From: Goniomonas avonlea
Lineage: Eukaryota; Cryptophyceae; Goniomonadida; Goniomonadaceae
NCBI GenBank assembly: GCA_003573635.1
Contig: QUTJ01031723.1
Location: 1 to 15,859, forward strand
Direction: 5' to 3'
Length of the DNA stretch: 15,859 nucleotides
A model generated the notes under the pieces. The model worked only from the letters and a program-made list of their open reading frames with translations, had not been told where the DNA came from and ran no database searches. The translations under genes were made by a program, and so were the position numbers. Each line of letters opens with the position of its first letter. The stretch's first letter is position 1. Shown piece after piece: positions 1-8,172 of the stretch.

Positions 1-1609
1 CCGCTCGCTCCATTGCGAGCGCTGCAAGACAAACCGCCCAGTTCGCGCGCTGACCAACATCATGGAAGGGAGAGAAGCGAAACACACCCAATGCCCGTGT
101 TAATGATTGTTGCGCCAGCATCTTGGATCTGCTTGGCGAGGCGCACGACCTCGTCCCAGGAGCTGCCTCCCTTGACAAGGTCCAGCATGGACAAGCGGTA
201 GATGATGATGAAGTCATCACTGCAGTGTGCAAGTCAGTGGTGCGTTAACCACACCTCGATAACGTCTCTGATCTACCTCCGATCAAAGCAAAATACGGGC
301 TCCGTTCGGACGATTGTCACCGAGCGAGTTATTGGGAGGTTGTGAAAGCGTCTGGGGCGGGTTCATACGTCGATGAGTGTCTGAGAAAACCTCTGGTATC
401 TCGGAGCCAGTGAGCCAGTCACGCCAGTGAGTCGGAATTGTTCCGCTTGGGGCTAAGTTCTGCGTCTCCTCCTAGCTCCATCATCAACTGATGTCCACTG
501 ACCTCCATCATCAACTGATGTTGGTCGACTCTCGTAATTCCGGACTGACCACGCGTGCTGGACGCAATCATATCTGGCTACAACGTACCCGACGGCTTTT
601 CGGACGGCCTTGACAATCTCCACAGCAAGCCGGATTCGGTTCTCGTAGCTGCCGCCCCATTCGTCTGTGCGCTTGTTCGTCTTGGAGACAATAAACTGGA
701 CCAAACGTGACGCTCGTAAGAGAAACAGATTCTTCATACCACCGGCAATTGCAACAGTGTGCAATTGAACAATGTCATGCCAAAACAACTCGTTAACAGC
801 TCTGACCCACCTCGTTGATCAGATAGCCTTCGCTTCCCATCACCTCCACACCATCGTATCCTCCCTCGCGTGCAAGCTGCGCGCAGAGAGCATAATCGGA
901 GATCGTCTCAGCGATCGCGGATGCCGAGAGTTCTTTGGGCTTGAACAAAGCGATGGGTGCCCGGATGGGCGAGGGTCCTACTGCCAGGGGATGATACGCG
1001 TACCTGCACCTCCAACGTGAGGAAACGAGAACCACAAGATGCGAACTGTTCTCTTTTGTGCTCACAGACTTACCGTCCCGCGTGCAAAATCTGCATGGCA
1101 ATCTTCCCGCCGGCGGCATGGACCGGTTCTGTGACGAGCTTGTGCTGTGCTGCTTCATCTGAAACACATATGAGTCAAAGACACACACTATAAGACAGGG
1201 GCCCACGGGAATTCGTCAGTTTGGCTGCAAACGGAGCGACGCGTCCAGCACGGTTTGGCGCAACACCTCCCGTGACAATCAGCCCGACTCCTCCCTTGGC
1301 TCGCTCGCTGAAGAACGCACCCATAGCCTCGAAACCTGAAACCACTTAACACATAATCTTAAACCGGGAATGTGGTTTACAAACCTCCTTTCGTTTCCTC
1401 GAGGCCTGTCGGGGTGTCAGCGTTGAACAACAATTACAAGCCATGACCTGTGTGCATGCTCCCCATCAGCACACGATTCTGGAGCGTCGTGAACCCTGCG
1501 CTTCCATGAGACGAAATTTCCCGGATCTAAATGTGCAGCGCGTACCAAGGTCCAGCGGCTTCAGGAGGTTCGGGAACTTCGACATGCTGCGACGGTTCGC
1601 CTTCGCCAT
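1..1609 (-). CDS. 2,4-dienoyl-CoA reductase (NADPH), FadH/old yellow enzyme type, N-terminal part; cut by left edge
   Basis: Exons on the minus strand: 1609-1546, 1495-1448, 1405-1385, 1335-1207, 1158-1074, 1003-811, 695-589 and 219-88. All join in phase through GT-AG introns of 42-369 nt and encode 259 whole residues. The product matches the FMN-binding TIM barrel of bacterial FadH almost throughout: LMGSMHTGLEE (31-41), GGVGLIVTGG, GGKIAMQILHAGRY (104-117), GYDGVEVMGSEGYLINEF (164-181), TDEWGGSYENR, DFIIIYRLSMLD and GATIINTGIG. The family's catalytic Tyr is present in GYLINE (Tyr176). The WHEAR motif with the active-site His, and the Fe-S and NADPH domains, should lie beyond position 1. The known role is NADPH-dependent removal of double bonds during beta-oxidation of unsaturated fatty acids; cell location cannot be read here. 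The start at 1609 gives a short basic extension before Met9, which is nearer the bacterial start. The intron beginning at 87 has a possible acceptor at 22, but the 21 nt after it do not encode the expected residues, so the next exon may lie outside the window. Confidence 0.9.
476..521. repeat. Two-copy tandem repeat in intron of gene 1
   Basis: CTCCATCATCAACTGATGT occurs twice exactly, 27 nt apart, inside the 369-nt intron 588-220. This is by far the longest intron in the reductase gene. Nothing else is visible in that intron. Confidence 0.85.
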
Positions 1610-1701
1610 GTTCGATAACAAATACCCCGAGCGGCGTGCGCTACTAGTACAGTAACGGATGCAGGAAACCGCGAAATCATCTCAAGAGCGCGGGACGGGA
1701 G
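1610..1701. promoter_or_regulatory. Bidirectional promoter region between genes 1 and 2
   Basis: Only 92 bp separate the start codons of the minus-strand reductase and the plus-strand chromatin reader, so both 5' UTRs and core promoters must fit here or overlap the genes. I see no clear TATA box. The segment holds CTACTAGTACAGT at 1641-1653, which recurs with one change in the other divergent intergenic region of the window. The promoter role is inferred from gene arrangement only. Confidence 0.5.
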
Positions 1702-4700
1702 ATGCGGGATGGTGCTGAGTGCGTCGATGTCGAAGTCTGCAATTTGCGCGAATGCACCTTCTCGACCAAGAGGTTCAATAAGTTGCCCATCACCATCGGT
1801 AGCGTTGCTGATGCTGATGTGCAAGTGGCTGGGGGGCTCGTGGAGCTCAGTCTCTCCCACTCCTTCAAGTTTGTCGTGTGTAGTCTGGGCCATGTTGTGA
1901 CAGTGGACGGAGTCCCTCTGAACGCTGGTGAGAAAGTTCATGTGTTCGATCAGTCAAGGTTTGTTCTTGGGGATCACCGTATCCGTTTGACATTGCCCAC
2001 TATGGTCCTTCTCTCGAACTTCGATGTTGGCGATTCGACAGTCCTCCGTGATTTCCCTGCTTCTGTGCGATTTTCTTCGACCGGTGCCGTCACGGTACTG
2101 CATCCAGGAGATGAACAGGCACACTTTGAGTTTGATTTTGACGAGTCCGGCCACCTCAGCATCAATTGTTTGAGGACTGCTCACCTCGATGGCGTACCCA
2201 TCCCGCGGTACACCAATTACAGAGTCGTGAAGACTGCCGAACTCTGTTTTCGAGGCACGACTTGTCAAATCTCTCTACCAACGAGCAATCCTGCTCCAAG
2301 TCCCGTGAAACCAAAGGCTGCGGCCCCGAAGAATATTCTTCCAATCACCTTTCCGCTCCATTTGATGGGAGACTGCTTGGTCATCGTGGACTTCGTTTCG
2401 CGATTTGGTCCTCTGTTGAAATTGGCACCATTTTCTTTGGAGCAGTTGTTTTATTCCCTTCAGGTTGAACACATGGAGAATAATGGTTTGGTCTCCCAGG
2501 TGCATTGCTCCTTGCTGCGAGCCCTGCTGTCCTCCCCCGAGAGTTCAGAACCGCTGGACGAGGACAGCGATTATGAAAGAAATTGCTGGAATGCAAGACT
2601 GGTGCTTCAGGACCTTGTGACGCCTGTGTCGTGGCCGGAGATCTTGCGTAAAGTGGTGACCAAGAGCATCTCTGACAGCCTGGCTGGCTGCCGACCATGG
2701 GTGGATTTTCCTGATTTGGAGAAGGTCAAAGCTGCTGCCGAGCAACTTGGCCGAATGGAATATTATCAATTATCTTTCCAGGGAAAGGTCAGTAATTTGG
2801 TCCGGAGGACATTACGTGCCGGCATCCTCAAAATATCTTGATCTCACAACCCGAACCTCTTGGTTCACTCCGAGATGCCTTGAGTGCGGAGAATCTTCCA
2901 CGTTACGCTCAGTATCTTGAACCTCACACTGGCTGGCAGGTGCTTCTCCTTCGATTTCTGTGTGATGAGACTGCTGGTTGCGAGTTGATCTGGAGCCAAC
3001 TGAGCGTGACTGCCGAGGTTCCGGAGCCAAAGCAAGAGTGGAGGCACTTCGCGGACTCAAAACGGAGGTACACTGTTGTCGGGGGGCAGCCTGTGGCGGA
3101 GACCACGGCGGTGAACGCGGCTGCAGACCAAAACCCTCCTCGTTCAGCATACCTGGGTCCACAGGAAGAGGAAGAGCCGTCCAGATGGCTTCATGGCTAC
3201 AGTGCGGAAGGCGAGCTCTGGTGGTATTGCGGAAAGCGCGTCGACCTGCGCAAAGTATTTGCGCCCTCCCAGGTTATATTTGACTTGGGCGACTCAGGCT
3301 CAGACTCAGACTCCGACTCCGACGACGGCGAGGACGAGGGCCCCAACAAGGAGGAGTGGCGTGACTTGGTGCGCACGATTCTCTATCGCTTGTTGTGCAT
3401 TTCACTGTTCGCGCAATTGGTTGCAGGCATTGAGGTGGGTGGCCGATAGGGAGAATAGCTTGTGATGCGTGTGCCTGGACTCCTTGTTGTGTCAATTATT
3501 TGACCCCAGCTGGCATCAGTGTCGGTCGTTGCCCCCGTACGGCCCTACTCCCCATTGTTGGGAAGGCTCGCAGACCAGACAAGCCGGCTTGACTCTGCTC
3601 GTGCTCCGATATACGCCTGCGTCTTGGACCAACACTTTCTGCTCCACTGCCAAGAAACCCCGCGGTCGGAGCAATGCCAAGGGTCTCGATGTGAAGTTTT
3701 CGGTTGGGCGGGAGGTCGACAGGGCTCGCGAAGCTCTTCTTGCGGCAGAAAAAAACCTGCCATGGGAGGATGGCTTCTCGTGGCCTGAGAAAACGCAGGT
3801 GTGTGTGTGTGTGTCATTTTAGATCCATAGTCACCGATCCATAATCACAGGCTGCGTGGCGGAAACTTGTTTCCTGTGCCACAACAATATCCGAGCTGGT
3901 GCCACTGCTTCACAGGCTCGAACAAGCAGTGCTCGATCTCGATCCGAGAGTCCCAACCGCCCAGGAGGTGGAGAGAGACACCAAGTCGGGTCTCTGGGGC
4001 GTCGGTTCGGAGAGATTGCGGTGGCTGGCAGACAGCAGTCAAGCAACGACCCTGTCAGCCTTGTTCCTTTACACTCTCATGCTATTCAACCTCTCGACGG
4101 ACTTCCTGCAGAAACTGTGGAACGACGAGCTCTCGGAGTCGGAGGAAGACTCGGATGCTTGTGCGGCTGCCCCTTTGTTTTGTTTGTGTGCTGTGTATTT
4201 GCCTGTTGATGGCGCAGCTCTGATGATTCTTGAGGGCAGTTCTTGTTGCCTGTGCGCAGTGCTCACAGTATCATTTTCACAGACGTGTCGCTTAAACCAA
4301 CTCCGGCCAAACCAACAAGCGCCAAGCGAAAACCTGCCGCCAAGTCGCCTGCCAGGTCTGACTGCTTGGCACGTGTTGACAACCCCCATATTGACGGTTC
4401 TGGAGTTTTGGGCCGACTCCGGCAGGCAGCGATATCGCATCGCTGGGCTAAGTGTTATGGTTTGTTACACTGGTGTTTCGCAGTCTCCTCAGTCGTGTGT
4501 CGGGTCAGCGAGTCCCACCCTGCATCCAGCCCATTAGGGCTACCTGATTTCGTCAGTTTCCAATGTGAACACTCCCACAGTCTCCCCCGGGGCAAGCGCC
4601 AGCGCGCACCACGGGGAGGGTACATCGAGAGCGAAGAGGAGGACGACGAAGAAGAGGAGGAAGAGGAGTCGGACGAGGCTGAAGAGTTTGTGCCCAAGCG

Positions 4701-6526
4701 ACCGGCAAGGTGTGTGGAGTGACTCTCTCGATCGACACCTACTCCTGACTATCTCCTCGGTAACTCCACCATGGCGACTGTTACTTTTGCCCTCCTTGTC
4801 CCGATCGCGCGCTTTGTCACTAGATGAGGTCACCAACGATGGTAACCCTGCAACCACAGGTCTTGCCGCAAGACGCCGTCGCGGCGTGCGGCAACACGTG
4901 CAGCAACAACGCGCACCTCTTCGCGCGCTGGCAGCACGAACAAGACACGCTCGGCTCGTGTGCAGTCACCCGACCCTCAGGTGTGATCCTTTGGCAGTCT
5001 GTGCGCAATCCTCGGAGCCTTTTCGCCAGTGTGGTGGGCCGATCGACTCAATGCGACCCCTCTCGAAACAATCTTGCAACACGCGGAGTCAATATTGTGT
5101 GGCAGGGGCTGTTTCGCTCGCTCTCCATAGCGTGACAAAATCCGACCTTGGGTGTTTTTACGGTCAGGTGTAGAGCTCACTGCTCGACTCAGGAAGCGGA
5201 GCCGGAGGAGTACGAGGTGGAGCGGATCCTCTCCGAAAAGCACGTTGATGGGAACCCGTTCTTCCTTGTCAAGTGGTTGGGGTATGAGGAGACCACCTGG
5301 GAGCCATTGGAGCATCTGTGCGGCAACGTGCTACTCGAACAGTGGCAAAAGGATCAATGTCGCGACCTTGTGCCTGGCGGCGCCAGTGTGAAGGCAACTC
5401 CTGCACTTGTCCCAATTGGCAAGGCTCCTGAGAGCAAGGACCTTTGCTCTGTCTGCGGGGATGGAGAGTGTGAAGACGACAATGTGGGTTCCTCTTAGCT
5501 GTAGCAACCAGCGACGCCTGATAACGTGTGATCACTGTTTTAAGACGTCCGGCGTCTTACTTTCCGCGGCAGTCAGCCACTGACATCCCTGATATCCTTG
5601 CGGCAGGAGATTGTGTTCTGCGACGGATGTGATGTGGCTGTTCATCAGGCTTGTTACGGAGTTCCCGAGATTCCCAAAGAGGACTGGCTGTGCGCCGTCT
5701 GCGTCGCCGCACAAGCTCAGGGCGTGGACCTCTCTGAGGTCGACGCGCAATGCTTCGCGTGTCCGCTCACCGGCGGTGCTCGCAAGCCCACCAGAGACGC
5801 GCAATGGGTGGTGCGTTCATCTGCATACAACAGTTTTTCCCTAAAAACTAGTTTTTTACCCACGTCCTTGGCGTGCGACTGCCTTGTGCTTCATGCGCCA
5901 TTGACGAAGAATACCAAGGAGCCGCAGTTTCTAACATGCGCTTCCTCACAGCACGTCGCTTGCGCTATGTGGATCCCCGAACTCGGTTTTGGCGACACTG
6001 TCTTCATGGCGCCCATCACAGGCAGTGTCCCTGCGGCTCGAACGAGGCTCAAGTGCGGAGTGTGTAAGCAAGCAGGCGGCGCCCCGATCCAGTGTAACGA
6101 AGGCGCTTGCCTCTCGGCTTTCCACGTCTTGTGCGCTCGCAGTGCCGGCTTCATGGTCGTGCTGGACGAGAAGGAAGGTGCAGTTGGGTTCTGTGCGAAA
6201 CACAGCGACGCAAAGCGGCTGAGCAAGGCCAAGGCGCAGACGAAGAAAAAGGTGCGAAAGCAGCGCGCGCCCCGTTCTGAGCAGCTTCAGCGTGTGCACT
6301 GTATCGGAAGCAATGTGTGTGTGTGGGGGGGGGGGGGGGATTGTAGATGTCTGACTGTGCGGGTCCTCGCTCGCGTGCCTGCCTGCCGACGCGCTACACA
6401 GGCGCGCGCACACTTGCTGCAATAACACAGGTTTTGAGGCCTTTGGTTTTACCCATCGGGTTTGGTCACTCTGTGTCTCATTCCCGCTGGGATGCGAGGC
6501 GCAATTGCACGGCTTCGCTATCTTGA
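1702..6526 (+). CDS. Multidomain chromatin reader: FHA-like, DDT, WHIM-like, chromodomain, PHD, extended PHD
   Basis: Exons: 1702-2787, 2940-3434, 3574-3798, 3851-4160, 4283-4355, 4581-4709, 4860-4980, 5193-5483, 5607-5810, 5952-6251, 6431-6526. All phases agree, giving about 1109 residues. Domains in order: FHA-like fold(s) (20-195); DDT (about 212-280); WHIM-like helices (about 300-385), whose two halves (ending FQGK, starting VLLLRFLCDE) meet at the first splice; acidic Ser/Asp run (478-495); a tryptophan-anchored helical region (600-692); Lys/Pro-, Glu/Asp- and Arg/Ser/Thr-rich linkers (706-813); chromodomain (819-866) with a full aromatic cage Tyr820, Trp841, Tyr844; PHD with C4HC3 ligands Cys898, 901, 915, 918, His923, Cys926, 939, 942; zinc knuckle Cys959, 962, His979, Cys982; and an ePHD running to Cys1059/His1062. 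The PHD-knuckle-PHD block is the type found in BRPF and JADE proteins. A nuclear reader of histone tails, perhaps within a DDT/ISWI-type remodeling complex, is inferred. The 3' end is least certain: the last donor could be 6252 or the GT run near 6315, and both splice to 6431 in the same phase. Confidence 0.85.
3799..3816 (+). repeat. GT-rich microsatellite at a 5' splice site
   Basis: A run of GT dinucleotides begins exactly at the donor of the 52-nt intron 3799-3850 of gene 2, so the splice donor is part of the microsatellite. Confidence 0.8.
6314..6340 (+). repeat. GT run followed by a 14-G homopolymer
   Basis: GTGTGTGTGT is followed by an unbroken run of about 14 G in the last intron of gene 2. 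It could form a G-rich structure in RNA, and the G count may also be a sequencing uncertainty. The GT run is itself a possible alternative splice donor. Confidence 0.8.
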
Positions 6527-7167
6527 TACTTGCCAACACAACAGAAATCTGCCAGAACAAGATGAGGCCCACGACAGTGTCGTCGAGACCAGACGGAGCC
6601 TGTTCGGGCACGCCAGGGTACTGGCTTCTTCGGAGCGCGGACACTGTTTCGCAACTTCGATTTCCGGCTTGGGGTTTCTTCGCTACGGTGTTCTGAGAGC
6701 GTAGCAAGCTGGACGCTCTCACCTGACTCTCCGGGCCTCGGAGGTCTCCGGGTTCTTGCAGCAATCACACTTCAGTCTGGGACGTATATCACACTTCAGA
6801 CTGGGACGTATATATAGATGCAGCAATCACACTTCAGACTGGGACGTATATCTATCTCGCAGCGAGGATTTCAAACTTGGATTTCGCGGTGTCTATTCTG
6901 AGTGTGTAGTGTGCTGAATGAATGATACATGCGACGACATAATTCTATTCCGCGTCGGAGTCAGACAAGTCAGACAAAACTGAAGTTCGCCCAATCAGTG
7001 GCAATCACTTCTTTTTGGACCACAGCGGCTCGCGCCCTGTCACATTGCCTGCGTAGTTGTGGCCTTGCACCAGGTCCATTAAGGTCACGAGAACCTCCAA
7101 GATTAACAACCGTCGCACCACGGCAAATATGCGCAGAGATACTTCGCCGCCGTCTTCGGCTGCCAAG
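6527..7167. other. Convergent intergenic region between genes 2 and 3
   Basis: This gap lies between the 3' ends of two convergent genes. Both strands have open frames between about 6430 and 6770, but none resembles a known family and the frames overlap on opposite strands, so I call none of them. A short tandem repeat sits at 6758-6850. The part at 7005-7178 would be coding if gene 3 uses a GC-AG intron (see that entry). No other feature is visible. Confidence 0.5.
6758..6850. repeat. Short tandem repeat, three copies of about 30 bp
   Basis: Three copies share the core ACTTCAGWCTGGGACGTATA. The first and third also share the preceding GCAGCAATCAC. The copies are nearly identical, so the duplication looks recent. 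It lies in the gap between convergent genes 2 and 3. Confidence 0.8.
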
Positions 7168-7983
7168 TCAATTGAAACCTGAGTAGTCGTCAGCGAGACG
7201 AATCAAAGAAAAAAGACATGCCTCGTGGTTAAGCTTCTTGCCAGTTTTAATGGTGATTCCCTGCAGTTTGTCAACCATGCCGCGAAGAAATTCCACGTCA
7301 TTCTCGAGGTCGGCATCTCTGGCTTTCGGTATGAAGACACCCAGACGTTTCGGTTTGCTTGCAAAACGCTTGACGCTCTCCTCGTCAAATTCTGGGACAA
7401 AAATGCGGAACTTATTGTCTGGTATAGAAAATCCACTTGGGTCAGCTCCTTGCGCAAGGTTGACACAGAGCATCGAGAAAATCGTCTCGCGTTGTTCATC
7501 GGTGAGCTCCTTCCATCGCCGACAGAACGGCACCTCATCACGGTCCCAGAATTGCTGCAACCTTTGCCGGAAACTTGTGACCACGTCCTCCAAACTGCTG
7601 CCGACCTGTACAGAGGAGGTAGCTGCGGCTTCAGCAGCCTCTTCAGATTTCGCTTTGGCGGCGGACGCTGCAGCGGCCACCGCTTCCTCTGGTGCTTGTG
7701 CACCACCCTCTACCTCCTCAACAACTTCTAAAGTCCCATCCTTCTTTCGACGCACGCGTTGCATCGTGCTCGGTGCGTCTGAAACTTCGGCTGAAGTCGG
7801 TGCGTCTGAAACTTCAGCTTTAACCTTCGACTCCGGACCAACAAGCCCGTGAGTGAGGACAGCTTCAACGAACAAAACTGAGACAACACTGATGGCAAGG
7901 CCCATTGCTGTGTCAAGATCGAAGACAAAGAACCCAAACACTGCGAACCCAAGACAACATCGCGAAACGAAACTCAAACGCAT
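7168..7983 (-). CDS. Membrane-anchored protein of unknown function
   Basis: This is a 271-residue reading frame from ATG at 7983 (in-frame codons upstream are not ATG). I do not recognise the family. The N-terminus has two hydrophobic stretches (about 10-24 and 27-45), either a signal anchor or a hairpin of two membrane segments. Next come a duplicated EVSDAP motif (57-71), a charged stretch with RVRRKKDGTLEV, and an Ala/Glu-rich linker (97-122). The C-terminal part (130-270) is soluble-looking and ordered, with FWDRDEVPFCRRWKEL, KFRIFVPEFDEESVKRF and KRLGVFIPKARDADLEN. The 3' end has three readings: an unspliced frame ending at 7168; a 39-nt GT-AG intron ending at the same stop; or a 43-nt GC-AG intron (7221-7179, CAC-GAG then GCATGT, followed by a T-rich tract) that opens a new exon 7178-7005 of 57 codons. 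The gene is head-to-head with gene 4. Confidence 0.65.
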   Translation of the reverse strand: MRLSFVSRCCLGFAVFGFFVFDLDTAMGLAISVVSVLFVEAVLTHGLVGPESKVKAEVSDAPTSAEVSDAPSTMQRVRRKKDGTLEVVEEVEGGAQAPEEAVAAAASAAKAKSEEAAEAAATSSVQVGSSLEDVVTSFRQRLQQFWDRDEVPFCRRWKELTDEQRETIFSMLCVNLAQGADPSGFSIPDNKFRIFVPEFDEESVKRFASKPKRLGVFIPKARDADLENDVEFLRGMVDKLQGITIKTGKKLNHEACLFSLIRLADDYSGFN

Positions 7984-8172
7984 TGGTTGAGCGTTCAACG
8001 TTGTTACGTTGACGGTGAGGGATTGCAGTTACTACTATCTACTAGTATAGTTCCGTCTACTGGTATCTATTTATCAATTCTCAGTCAACAGACTCAGCCA
8101 CATATCAAGTTGATAACGATAGCCAAAACAACAGGCAGCCAAGGCACCCGCGCCGCAGTGAAACTCAAGGAG
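7984..8172. promoter_or_regulatory. Bidirectional promoter region between genes 3 and 4
   Basis: This is a 189-bp gap between two divergent start codons. It contains an AT-richer block with overlapping CTACT/AGTA motifs (8030-8065), including CTACTAGTATAGT at 8039-8051, the counterpart of the motif in the gene 1/gene 2 promoter. A weaker relative, TCTACTGGTATC, follows at about 8056. The promoter role is inferred from arrangement. Confidence 0.5.

Noticed and set aside
1-21. Ninth exon of the reductase gene
   Set aside because: A CAG acceptor precedes it, but its 21 nt do not encode the expected WHEAR motif in phase, so it may still be intron.
2838-3449. Separate gene starting at 2838
   Set aside because: The frame upstream of 2940 is intron. 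From 2940 it continues the WHIM-like region of the previous exon in phase.
6433-6698. Plus-strand open frame after the acceptor at 6430
   Set aside because: It is the wrong phase for the preceding exon of gene 2 and shows no recognisable domain.
5946-6764. 272-codon open frame on the minus strand
   Set aside because: It runs antisense to the ePHD exon, whose zinc ligands are certain, and crosses the G homopolymer. It has no family signature.
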